From: Chondrilla cf. caribensis
Lineage: Eukaryota; Porifera; Demospongiae; Chondrillida; Chondrillidae
DNA: 64,000 nucleotides
NCBI GenBank assembly: GCA_964020155.1
Contig: OZ026549.1
Location: 1,397,133 to 1,461,132 of the forward strand
Reading direction: 5' to 3'
Translations under genes and position numbers: made by a program
Notes under the pieces: model-generated
The model's database searches: none
The model's input: the letters and a program-made list of their open reading frames with translations, nothing else
Told to the model about the DNA's origin: nothing
Part shown: positions 35,309 through 47,336 of the stretch, piece by piece
Layout: each line of letters begins with the position of its first letter
Position numbering within the stretch: the stretch's first letter is position 1

Positions 35309-36079
35309 ATATTGGATGCCATGGCCAGTTAAAAAGCCAACATTCCTATTACTGTTATGCAAGTACGATAATAACAGTAGGACTAGTGTGATTTCATCAT
35401 GATATCTGATTAATTTTATACTTTTGCAAAGATTTTATGAAATTCATTTGGTTGAAAATTGAAATATATATAAAATTGTTACTGTGGATGCTTATGTCTT
35501 TATTTCCTCAATGAATAGTTGAATATAGTATACTATTTTTGATGTTCATTCATATATGTTCGTTTCCAAGCTTTGTTGTGATTTCTTCACTGAACAATGT
35601 TGACCTACCCGTTAGTCGATTAGCTAGCACGGGTCGATGGAGTTACAGTGAAGTTTCAGAGAGCTGGATTTCTTCATGTTAATGAGGGAACACACATTTT
35701 AGAGATATATGAAAATTAAGAAAAAACACATTTCCTGAAATAATACTCCAAGAGTACGATTATGACATCATATTAAGAAATTATTAATATCCATAACTAT
35801 ATGATTTTCAGGTAAAATTTCATTCTTAGACTACCAATTGAGAACAATCATTCTGTTTCTTATGGCTGGCACAGCATTAGATATATCAAAAATGAATGGA
35901 ATTCAATGCATGCATGGTGTTGTATAATAATTATTATGCATGAGAGATATTATATAAATAAAAACATAAATACGTATTCATACAAAACTAGATGAGAGAC
36001 AGTATACGGTTATTGGGAAATAATATTAATATCTAATAGCATGAATAAACCAAGGATTTCATTTTGTCAATGAGCTCAT
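35309..36079. other. AT-rich intergenic DNA after NLR gene 3
   Basis: No open frame, repeat or splice pattern I can support. The 3' edge joins the conserved last exon of the coiled-coil gene. Confidence 0.6.
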
Positions 36080-36997
36080 TCACCAATCTTCAAATGGTGA
36101 ATCCACAGATCCTTCACCAAAGCTGTACAGGGGAAGACCAACAGTGAGTACTAACAGGTGCACAGAGTTAAGATAGTGAACACACTGCTTGTGTGTGATG
36201 GGGTGTGCTGTGTGCATGTAATTGAAGTACGTAAGTATGTACCATTCAGGTACAGTGCAGACCTTAGCATGACACACACAGTACTTGTGTACAAGTAATC
36301 AACTGGACATAAGTACCCATGTATGTACAGTAGAAAACTGGTGAGACAAACTACAAGGGACCCATAAAATCAGTTCAGAATCTTGTTATCGGATGTTCTT
36401 ACCAGGATTTGCTTACCATAGGTACACTACTACAGTAAACCAAACCACTTGAATTGGTTTGTATTGAGGAGACATTTGTCTTAAAGGTGTTTGTTCCTGT
36501 TTGTTTGTTTGTTCGTCTCTACTGTATGTACGTACATGTACATTCCGCTAATGAATACAAGCAGAGTTGAGTGTGAGGTGTGATCGTAGTACATGTGTGT
36601 ACATATATGGACATGATAGTGGGTACACATGTACTGTACACACCCCTCATGTATGCTAGTACGTACCTGTAAGAGTCATTGGAAGGTAGGGGGATACCAA
36701 ACTCATCTACTTTTCCATTCTGTTTGGACGGCTGGTGATGTTCTTGCTTGGCTGCCTTCTCCTTCATTACAATCTCCATGTACTTCTACAGCACAGGGTC
36801 CACATGTACATGTGAATACAATATGTATGCAGATAATACTACAAACAGCATGTACATACACTGTACGTATGTGTGAGCCTAGTACGTACATACAGATGTA
36901 TACTGTATATACATATGACAGTGTACTACTTGACGTACCATTCCAGCTTCTTTCTCAGTGGCTCTCTTTGTCAGTTCATCAATAGTTGCCTTCATTT
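36080..36997 (-). CDS. Minus-strand coiled-coil protein, copy after NLR gene 3
   Basis: Exons 36939-36997, 36667-36785 and 36080-36122, with the same phases and ending (FGEGSVDSPFEDW) as the copy at 19921-21236. Substitutions in the middle exon are few (for example IVV to IVM, GRID to GKVD). No MITE interrupts the intron here. The 5' end was not found and function is unknown. Confidence 0.5.
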
Positions 36998-37089
36998 CTG
37001 GAGGAACGTATGTACATAATAATTGCATGAATCAACATTCATCACAGATTCTACTCACTTTTACAGCACACAAGTACAGTACCATGCTT

Positions 37090-37190
37090 TTGTTGGGTAC
37101 ATGGGAATACACTCAGTGTTAGGAAGAGATATCACTTTGCCCTCCCTACATTGCTTCCTAACACTAAGCATGTTCCCATGTAGCCAACAA
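37090..37190. mobile_element. 101-bp hairpin MITE, copy 3
   Basis: Third copy of the snap-back element, in the paralogous position after NLR gene 3. Confidence 0.65.
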
Positions 37191-37749
37191 TAGTGGGCAT
37201 GACAAATATGTATCCCGTCAAACCTGAACGTGGTAACAAAGAGAGCTAGCGAGAAAGAAGCTGAAATGGTGGATCAAGTAGTACTCTGTCCGTGTGCATG
37301 TATGTGTACTGGACACATATATAGCATATTATGTACATACATTACCTACACACATATAATATGTACAATAATATCTACTCAACGGACCAACATTCCTACA
37401 TGTTATCAGCGTATGAATACGAACACTCATTAGATCACGTGTGGACCAGCCGCTGTACGGTTTGCTGAGAATATCACATGTAGTCTGCCTATCGTCGACT
37501 AATGAAGTATAGAACTCACTCGTATATGATGTCCTCTAGTCCTTCAAGTCACAGGTCTTCGAGAAGATAGTAGAAGGGTGTCCACTCATTCTCGACAAGC
37601 ATTGAGCATATCAGAGATCGAGTTTCCTCCTTGTCCCTGGACCATGCAGTCAAATGGTTGATGACGATCAATGAAGGGGGAATTCCTGTTTCTCATAGAC
37701 TAACAGGAGTGTATAATTGCCTGGACACACCCACCTAGCTAACTTGTTT

Positions 37750-38510
37750 TTCCGTACATAGATTGATCTTCCAGTCCTCCGGAGGATAAGGAATCCTCTC
37801 GTTGTCAGTTGAAAGGTAACGCAATGGCTGAGACGTAGATCCCTCTTTCGACCCGGCCAAAGTCCAAGCATTGAAGATTCGATCTGGTAAGCTTCATTGT
37901 ATAGTCACTGATCGATAGTCACTCTCTGATTTATACATCAAAGTACCCTAAAGCTAGCTATTGTCACTGGTTTTGTTCTGTCGGTGGAGTATTGCGGGGT
38001 AACTTGGAACACTGCGGTACGTATCTTGGAATCAATGCCAGCTCCTCGAGCACTAGTGCTGATCAGGTGCTACTGATATACGTCCATGTCTGTGTTATCT
38101 ACATACTGGACAGGTGATTCGATATCGAAAGACACTTGTAAATTGTCCATAGGTGAAGATTAACGTTGTCCGAAGACGCTCATTCCCCAGTTCCCCAGGT
38201 GTTCCCGGTTGCCCCGCTTTTCCTCGTCATGATCAGTGATGTTACCGAGTACGGGATCGTAGCTTTATCGCTGCTATACGTCCATAGGTACAGACTAGCT
38301 ACTGGTATAGGTCCTGGCAGACACCATTGGACATGCTAGACGCTTTGTACGTCCACTCCACCTTTCACAGTCACTTGTGTCAGCTGTTCAGTGTTGCTTA
38401 AGCTTGTTTACTTCTTATTCAAATGAAGGTGGTAGTAGAAAGAGGCCAGATCAGCCTTGTTCTAGTTCGAGTCTGCAAAGCAAGCGTTCCAGGGAGAACA
38501 GTGACATTGG
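37750..38510 (+). pseudogene. Relic NLR 5' region, second copy
   Basis: Near-duplicate of 22087-22853. The Death-type exon 1 has lost its ATG (a deletion between GATTGAT and CTTCCAG). The CARD-type exon 1 again reads MAET then stop, and the small exon (GSRKRPDQPCSSSSLQSKRS…) starts near 38429. The shared MAET-stop shows the damage predates the duplication of this spacer. Confidence 0.5.
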
Positions 38511-39311
38511 TGGTGAGTACAGTTCCCCATGTAGCCCATTTGACATGTCACTGAACCCTGTACTGCAGTTCCTCCACTTGTCCTCTCAGTGCAGTACTGT
38601 ATAATGTGTGAACAACTCAGTCACTTGTGATCAATCACTGACTGATACTGTTTATGTACTGTTTGAAGTGACTGGAAGAGAGTGTTGTTTTCAGAACCTG
38701 TACAATGACATGGACACATGTATTTCCTCACTATCTACAGGACTACGTACTGTGTGTTCTTCACTTACCTATTTGATATACGATACGATGATACACGATA
38801 TTGGCAATTCACGACATACTGTGATACATAACAATCATGATACAATATCATACAGTGCTTCATATGGCAATTCAGAGCATTTCCATAAAGGGTGTCCAAA
38901 CAAGTCATTATCCAGTACACTGACCTCTGACCTTTGATCAGCTGATTGTCACATGTTAATTAATTAACTGTGGTAGATAGTGCAGCTATGTAATTTCATC
39001 TGTTTGGAGCTGTTATGGAGGTTCTGAGCATGCTAACCAACTGATCTTTATCTTGACAACCTGACTAGCAGCTAAGAGAGCCTTGTATGCAGTAAAATGT
39101 CTACAGTGGTAGTTATACCTGTAGTGATCAACATGTGATCCATATGCAATATTGTGATATGGAATATATCGTGGTACTAACCTGTACAGTATTGTGGTAC
39201 AGATATTCCTGTATTGTGGCAACACTAGTGCATGTGTGGTGTGTGTATGCATGTGGTATACATGTACACGTGTGTGTGTGGGATACGTAAATACATACAT
39301 GTGTGTGCCCA

Positions 39312-39317
<6 letters not shown>

Positions 39318-39351
<34 letters not shown>

Positions 39352-39405
39352 CGTGCGTGCGTGCGTGTGTGCGTGTGTGCGTGCGTGCATGCGTGTGTGT
39401 GTCAA
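39318..39405. repeat. TG/TGCG microsatellite
   Basis: (GT)n passing into GCGTGCGT-rich repeats. Shorter than the equivalent array at 23657. Confidence 0.88.
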
Positions 39406-39838
39406 AAACATTCAGTGCATGAGAAGGCAATTAGCACATCAATTGATGTTTAGCAGGACTGTGTGCTATAATGTCTCCCACAAAACGCTTAGCAGTTATC
39501 CCAATCCATATGTACTGCACAGTGCCTGGATGTACGTACGTATAGTATGGGTAATGTCTGTCCCTCAGCAGAGAAACAGTCTTTCCAGTTCAATCACTAG
39601 AGGTCAACAACAACAGGTCTCTCCAGTGCAGTAATTAATTGAGTACATAGGCCAGTTTTACACCAATTAGTAGTTTGAAGATTGGAGAGCAAGACTGCGA
39701 TAGTTCTCAAATTGCATACCCACTGTGATGGGAGCACCATTCTGTGTCACTCTGGTGTATAGAATCACATGCCAACTCACTACAAATTGTGTACCAACCT
39801 GTACTGTACCTGGACTGGTCTCACTTGGTCCCATGTAG

Positions 39839-41629
39839 GCTACATGGCATATACCCAGTTCAAAACTTTGAGGCAATGCGTCAGAACATGCAGTATATGA
39901 AGCTTGTGGCATATTTCAAGAAAATTGAAGAGGATTTCTTTAACAGCTGTAGAAACAAGGTGTGTGCGTACATTCATACTCTCATTTGTGCTCACTTGTA
40001 TGGACGTACGTATGTACAAGTGTAATCTTAAACAAGTATGTACACATGTACATATGTATGTGCAATAGGATCTCAAGATTTTACGAATCACTTCAATCTT
40101 CTATCATTCCACTTTTATTACATGTGCTTGTACTGTCATTACTGGGTACCTTGAAAGTAGCCTATGCTAAAGGTCTCCCAGTCAAAATAAGATTAACATA
40201 ACATAACATAAGAATACATGTATGTACAGTATGTATGATTCAGTTGTTCTATAGAGTATCTCCTCATTTCGCTCATCGTAGGAGTATTTTTCCAAGTTGG
40301 CCGAGAAGTACAGACATGTACAGGCTGAGATAGGCAGGAGTGAGTACAATAAGTACCTCACAGGGTGTGAGTTGCGGTAATGATTGTGTACAGTGAATAC
40401 TCGTTAATCTGTTTGCAATTCGTTTCAAGAAAATTTGGTTGACTGATGAGTTTGGCAGAATAACTGGGTATCCATTACTGATTGTAGATTTAATCTGGTA
40501 CTGCAAAATTGTGATGGATTAATAGGTTTGGCAGATTGATGAGAATTCACTATATGTGTTGGTGTACATGTGTCATACTCAGACGCACATACACAGATGT
40601 GTACACACAGAGGTATGTATGCTCTTGATGATGTCTCTATGTTGTCTGCAGCTCCTCGACATGTCCCTGCTGGGCCACACTCCATGATACCACCTCAGTC
40701 TCAACCTCCTCTCAACCAAGAGACAGTGAATCCTTTTGCTGGATCATATCCTCCCTCCTCCACAATGATGGACGGCAATAGCTCCAGTGAGTTGTGGTGC
40801 TGGTGTACACTCTTGTCCTCCCCTACATGTATGTACATAATTCAGCCCACTTACTTACCCAAAGTTTCCTATTTGTATGTACATACATACTTTCAAGTAC
40901 ATACGTTTGTGTGCATATTATGTAGAATAATACTAAAGGTCTGTATGTATAATGTGTAATAGATGTACCTATGTATGTCTATATCTCCATTCATGCCTCT
41001 CTGCTTATGTCCTTCCAGTGCCACTGTCCAGTGACCCTATCAAGCAGGTACAGAGTGTGTCATCTCTGGTGGCATCTCCTGGACCTATCTCAGACCCGTT
41101 CACACCCGATATCAAGGTACATGTGTATGTACACAGATGATGAATGTAGTTGAGGCTATTTCAGTATACAAATCTTATGTACATAATATAATATTATGTA
41201 GGAACTGATATGTACGTATAATATACGTATGCACATGTGTACATACGTACCTACTCCAATATTGTGTAAACTTGGGTTTTATTTTGTACCAGTCTCAGAA
41301 TGTGACTCCTCACTCCACTATTGATCAAATGAAGAGTCCCACTCCCATGACAAGTGGACAGAAACTGGAAGTTTCTGATTTGAAATCAACTCTGGAGACA
41401 ACGGATCAGAAGCCGATACTGACCAGTCCAACACAGCCTGGTCCTCCCTCCAACACCACCATCCCCAAACCCAGTCCATCAACACTGTCCCAGGCCCCTT
41501 CACTAACATCACCACCACTGACCACCCCTGGGGAACCCACCCAGCCAGTGTCAGTACCACCTGTATCAACACCAGTTGAGAAAGGAGCACCCAGTACCAA
41601 GGTTGTGCCTAATCCTCAGCTCAAGAAAG
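39839..41629 (+). pseudogene. CBP/p300-like fragment with KIX domain, copy B
   Basis: 39839-39959 encodes …GIYPVQNFEAMRQNMQ…LVAYFKKIEEDF and 40282-40339 encodes EYFSKLAEKYRHVQAEIGR. Together they read as helices 2-3 of a KIX domain (compare the LVAYAKKVE…EYYHLLAEKIY pattern of CBP/p300). These are followed by linker exons at about 40653-40787 (APRHVPAG…), 41019-41116 (VPLSSDPIK…) and 41293-41629, a Ser/Thr/Pro-rich linker (SQNVTPHSTIDQ…VPNPQLKK) that is fully open here. The bromodomain and catalytic core are missing. KIX helix 1 is not in a clean frame. Copy A has the reverse pattern (bromodomain kept, KIX lost). Confidence 0.65.
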
Positions 41630-41692
41630 GTATGCTCTACATATGTACTATGTGTGTGTGTACTCTGTATGACTAGGCATACATACCCAAGG

Positions 41693-41696
<4 letters not shown>

Positions 41697-41750
<54 letters not shown>
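41697..41750. repeat. TG microsatellite
   Basis: Pure (GT)n run immediately upstream of the ~31-bp minisatellite. Confidence 0.9.
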
Positions 41751-41751
<1 letters not shown>

Positions 41752-41752
<1 letters not shown>

Positions 41753-42195
41753 AGCAGCCGACAGCCCCTCCTCAAATGGGTGTGGTTTCAACAGCCCCTC
41801 CTCAAATGAGTATGGTTCTGATAGCCCCTCCTTTAATGGGTGTGGTTCTGAACAGCCCCTCCTCAAATGTATGTCGTTCCAACAGCCCCTCCTGGAATGG
41901 GTGTGGTTCCAACAGCCTCTTCTCAAATGGTGTGGTTCTGAACAGCCCCTCCTCAAATGGGTGTGGTTCTGTACAGCCCCCCCTTAAATGGGTGTGGTTC
42001 TGAACAGCCCCTCCTCAAATGTATGTCGTTCCAACAGTCCTTCCTGGAATGGGTGTGGTTCCAACAGCCTCTTCTCAAATGTGTGTGGTTCCAACAGCCC
42101 CTCCTGGAATAGGTGTGGTTCTGAACAGCCCCTCCTCAAATGGGTGTGGTTCTGAACAGCCCCTATTCAAATGGGTGTGGCTCTGAACAGTTCTC
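41752..42195. repeat. ~31-bp minisatellite (CAGCCCCTCCTCAAATGGGTGTGGTTCTGAA type)
   Basis: Roughly 14 diverged copies of a unit containing CAGCCCCTCCTCAAATGG, with the fourth to seventh units repeated as a block (CTCAAATGTATGTCGTTCC seen at about 41865 and 42015). A single copy of the unit stands at about 28893 in the previous spacer, probably close to the ancestral state. Confidence 0.88.
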
Positions 42196-42414
42196 CCTTG
42201 TAAATACCCCCTCCTCAAACAGATGTTGTTCTATATGCTTTGAGTTAAGCCATATTGCTAGCCATATCTTCAAAAGATCAATGATTCCCTGACTTCTGTG
42301 ACCTCCTTGGAGTATGGTTCCAGAGCACCATATATCCATTGTGTTGTTGTGGTGTTCCACATCTCTTGTTGTATGATCAATTCTCCCATCTCCCCTCCCA
42401 ACCCTCTCCACAAG

Positions 42415-43979
42415 ATCTGTTGGACGTGATGCAGCATTCATCCAGCAGGTAGAGGAGACCATCAGACAACTGGTAAAAGTAGCCTTAAAAGTGAGACCTC
42501 TTGGTGTGCACACCCACTCCAGTACCATATGTACATATTATGTATGTATGTATACACATGTGCATCCATACATACATGCCTTCTTGTCTACTACGTACAT
42601 GCGTATTTGGTACCTTACGCACACATGCACGCACACACACACAAAGCATGCTAGCATGTGTCCACCCATATACGTACACTGTTGTACATGATGAACGTAC
42701 ACTCACTGCTCTTCATTATGTACCGTATATACGTACGTATGTACATACAGCTATTTCATGTGTACGCGTACATGAACATTGGCACATTAGTGCACTGTTG
42801 GACATACTCATTTCTGTAACTCTCACTACTTGTTCTGCTCATACTCCTTGTAGAAGGCCACACCCCAGCACCACGCCTTCCCACCCACCACCAGACATAG
42901 AAGACAAGGCATCCATGAGCTAGCTGAAGCCTACGGGTGTGATTCTCAGAGTTTTGATGAAGAACCGAAAAGAAGTGTAACAGTCTACACCACAAGGTAC
43001 ACTGGATGTGTGTAGTGTGTGTATATACATGTAGTTCTCCATGTAGTGCCTGTATATACATGTATCTCTATGTATTGTGTGTATATGCATTTATCTCTAA
43101 GTAGTGCAGTGTGTATTGCTATAATTTAGTGGGTATTGTGAATCTCCATTATAGTGCATGTACATATACAATCCATAGGTAGTGTGTATTGCGTATCTAT
43201 GTATGTAGTGTGTGTGTCTAGTATGTAAGTATCTCTATTGAATGGGTAGGTAGTGTGTAATAAGTGTTTATTCATATTTGGTCCCCTAAATTTGTCTTAC
43301 ATTCCCACACAAATGTCAGTGAGGTACATCCACCAGGTATGCTGTAATCTCATATCTAAGATGTTCCATGAGAGCTCACGGATATGTAATATGAAGTGTC
43401 CGGACAGGAGGACAAACAACACTGCCATCTATCACCCAGTCCCTGGGGGACCCCTATGTACAAGTGTTGATCAGTCCCCTCCTCCCTCCCTACAGATGCT
43501 CTTACTTACAGAGTGTCCCTCTGATAAAGTACATACACCAGAAGCCTCCATCTTATCAGCCGAGACCTGCCAACCTTGAATCTATCAACACAAGTAGACA
43601 AAAGTGTGTATGATATTATTGTACATATGAATGTATTGGTCTTGGGTACTTGTCTGTCAGCTACACCTCAGTAAATGTGTGTACAATGTTCATGTTATGT
43701 ACATCTTGTGAGTGATAGCACGATGTATCCTTTGTTATTTCTGTGTCTTCACACTCATCTTAAGCATTGTATGGTAATCACACTGGTTAACGTGAGCAAA
43801 CAAGGACTCACTCACAGATATTACTTCGTGTAAGAACTTGTACCCTTGTGGTATGTTGTAGCCAGTGTACATGTGGTTGCATGTAGAAATGATGTGAGTT
43901 CAGAAGAATGTATCACCTTGTATTGTACAGGGAACCATCAGTGGAGAACAAAGTGGACTATTTTGAAGGAGATTACTAG
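42415..43979 (+). pseudogene. NFX1-like R3H-domain gene, 3' end
   Basis: Three phase-compatible exons: 42415-42490 (DAAFIQQVEETIRQLVKVALK), 42854-42996 (HAFPPTTRHRRQGIHELAEA, then YGCDSQSFDEEPKRSVTVY) and 43931-43979 (EPSVENKVDYFEGDY, stop). The middle exon matches the R3H nucleic-acid-binding pattern of NFX1-type proteins (FPP..R…IH..A…G..S.S.D.EPKR.V.V). The cysteine-rich NFX1 zinc repeats that should precede it are not in this spacer, so it is a 3' fragment. I call it pseudogenic for that reason, although the exons themselves are intact. Confidence 0.55.
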
Positions 43980-44590
43980 TTTGACTGTAGGTCTCATTAT
44001 CAATAATTAATATATAATATTCACACTATATTGTAATGATATGGTTATCACCATTAATTCATATTAATTTTATTAATCAAGTTTTATGTGTAATAATAAC
44101 AATGCATAAGAAATGGAAAAGGCTGACTATTATAATTAATAGTATAATAATAAGACCTCTATTATAAAATATTATAATGTTTATATTATATAGCTAGACC
44201 ATATCGTATACATCATATGGAGGGAATGTCATTAATATTCATAACAATAGATCCACATCCATATAATTTTAATATTTTTCAGTGTATATATATATATGAG
44301 AGAGAATAGGAGAAACAATATTATAATTAATGCTATTATATTAAGCACATTCTTGCATATGCACATGGGAGAGCTCGAGGTGCATCTTCACATTTTACCA
44401 GACCTAGCTGGCATGAACTAAATGCTGAAACAATTCCCTTCTCAATAAGTGACCTGTAACCCCAGCTACATTCAGAGGTGCTTAATGAGATGAATATTAT
44501 GCTTAATTATACGCTCGGACAGAGGCTATATATAGCTAAGAACACAGATTCAATTCAATGGACAATCGACCTGGACGTATACATGTACAC
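43980..44590. other. AT-rich intergenic DNA
   Basis: No feature beyond A/T-rich simple sequence and a short TA run near 44286. Confidence 0.6.
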
Positions 44591-46257
44591 ATGCATCTCG
44601 TATCATAAGTACATCTCGTTATGTGCAGACAGCCCTCCCAATGAATATCATTAAATTCCATATGAATATCATTATTTATCCATACTATGAATTTCATTTT
44701 ATATACTGTGTATGTTATGTACTTTAACCTGACAATGTGCAAGTATAGACAACCACATGTATCCGTATCCTGTACAAGCCATCATCAGGGTTTGTCACTT
44801 GACCATGAGGAATAAGGACAGCCATTTCCTCACAGCTGGGGAGTGGTCCTGAAGAACAGAGAATGTACATAAGTATAACCCCCCTACCAATGTCTGTCTG
44901 TTGTTGGAGGCACTTGTTGTAAAAAAAACCTGCTGCAGAGCATACTGCGTAATACTAAAGATGAGCATTATGAGGATTGCTTCACACTGATCAACCTACA
45001 ACAGATAAACACCCACAGTCATGGCCATTCTTCTCCCTAAGGAGATGCTGCTATTGCAGACAACAGTATGAGGGTGTTACTGGTACAGAAACAGGACATA
45101 CAATTTAAGTTTGCAATGACACCATTCTTGTCTGTCCATTTCCTTACAATTCCTCTTTGAGCAACCACTTTCTGTATTATTGATCAATATATGATTTGAA
45201 TATACAAAAAATTAAATGTTTAATACTTTTCATACTCCAATTTGGGTACATTATCATCATTGCAATTGCCACAGGGATCATATATGATGAGTTGACTCTC
45301 AGTAATGTCCACAACCTATATCAATGTTAACACTTGCAATTGATAGTGCATTGTATGACATGAACACGGTATCATATGTGTACGGTACGGTTCAAAAAAA
45401 CTAAACGTTACCGGATAAGTTACCTGTTAATCCGAAAACGGTTAACGCTTTCCGGTAAAAAGTTAACTGATTTCTGGTAACCGTTAACCGATAACCGTTA
45501 ACGGATAACCGTCACTGGTACGTTATAAATTCTTAATCGTTGAAAAAGAAGGACTTAAAGTATCGAAGACGAGTGTTTGAGAAACGATTCAAAAGTACAA
45601 AAGACATGGGAGAATCTCTCCGTCTTCCTGGATCTAGTCTACCGACTCTTCGACGGATAGTTCGTGAGTTACGCAATTCGCAGCTGTCATTTGGTACATA
45701 TACGTAATGGACATCGGTTAACCGTTAACTGTTAACTGAAAAAAAGTAAAAGTGATTACCGTTTGTTTTTTTTGAAAGTTCAATTACCATAAGCATCCAA
45801 CATATCTACATGTCATTGAACTTCATTGAATGCAATGAGTATAATGTTTTACAGTTGTTAGCTTCACCTGTATGAAATTTATTCTCCAACAGTCATCACG
45901 AATATGAGTGTGTTGAGGTGATATAGGTATTCTAACCGGCTAGATACCAATACTTATCTGCAGGTTCTCCACCAAAAAAGAGATTAGTATTGATCACAAA
46001 TAATTTATGGGTCCCCTATAAGAGCATATATTTGGAAGTGTACAGGTACAATCTGTTGCTAGAAGCAGGGGAAATTGAGATGTACATCCTCAATACAAGT
46101 ACATTCTTACATAGATGCCATGTACATAATCTGAGCATATACATACATGTGCGCATATGTATTACATAGGAATGTACATCCTAATTTTACACATTGTGGT
46201 ACACATCAGCTTAGAGGACAAACTGGAAGACTTGAAGCAGGCTTATGTGGAGAGTGA

Positions 46258-46325
<68 letters not shown>

Positions 46326-46397
46326 GTGTGTGTGTGTGTGCGCATGTGCATTGGCGTGTGTGTATGTGTTCGGGTGTTGGTGTATGCGGGTGTGTTG

Positions 46398-46463
<66 letters not shown>

Positions 46464-47135
46464 TGTGTGTGTGTAGAGGGTATGGTGGATGAGTGTGAGG
46501 GATGTGTACATGCAAATATGAAAGTATGCTCAAAAACTTAATATCCACAATCCATTGTAGTTTGAAAGGTTATTTATTCTCTGTAGAGTCTCTTAAAGGA
46601 ATTACAAGGAAATTGACAGATAAAAGTGATGTCATTGCAAACTTAAATTGTATGTCCTGTTTCTGTACCAGTAACACCCTCATACTGTTGTCCGAAATAA
46701 CAGCATGGAGAATGGCCATGACTGTAGGGTGTTTATCTGTTGTAGGTTGATCAGCGTGAAGCAATCCTCATAATGCTCACCTTTACACATTATGCTCTGC
46801 AGCAGGTTTTTTGCAACAAGTACAAAGTTTTGAGCTCCTTGAAAAAAGGTAACGCCTCAACAACAGACAGACATTGACAAGGGTGTTATATGTACATTCT
46901 CTGTTCTTCAGGACCACTCCCCAGCTGTGAGAAAATGATTGTCCTTATATTCCTTATGGCCGAGTGAAGGACCCTGATGATGGCTTGTCTATATTATAAT
47001 TGCACAATGTCATGTTAACAAATACAAGTATAATAATGAAATTCATAGTATGAATTATTAATGATATTCATATGGAATGTAATGATATTCATTAGGAGGG
47101 ATGTCTGCACATAACGAGACGTGTATCATAGGGCG
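44590..47135. repeat. Large inverted repeat, arms about 550 bp, spacer about 1.4 kb
   Basis: 44590-45170 and 46585-47135 are inverted copies. Landmarks are TCGTTATGTGCAGACA / TGTCTGCACATAACGA, CAGCTGGGGAGTGGTCCTGA / TCAGGACCACTCCCCAGCTG and CAGAAACAGGACATACAATT / AATTGTATGTCCTGTTTCTG. Arms show small indels. The spacer holds a TG microsatellite and a GGTTAACCGTTAAC-rich stretch (45390-45790). It could be a large foldback element or an inverted duplication; no transposase frame is seen. Confidence 0.75.
46261..46475. repeat. Long TG microsatellite
   Basis: Two (GT)n blocks joined by a GC/GTTG-interrupted segment, inside the spacer of the large inverted repeat. Confidence 0.92.
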
Positions 47136-47336
47136 TGTCACAATGCATGACACAAGTGGTTGGTGATATCGCCTTATTAGGCTTTCATCCTAGAGTGTAT
47201 ATTATTCATTCGCATTTCTATTCACGATCGCGTGAAGAGCAGTACATTGTCTGTCTCCTCCTGTGGACCCACTAAGCTCAGAGCTACTCTAGATCTTCCC
47301 GTTAGTTGTTCTTCGAATCTATAAGGACGTGACGCA

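Noticed and set aside
45390..45790. Possible DNA transposon with GGTAACGG/TTAACCG-rich ends
   Set aside because: The ends are only loosely complementary and no target duplication could be defined, so I kept it as part of the inverted-repeat spacer.
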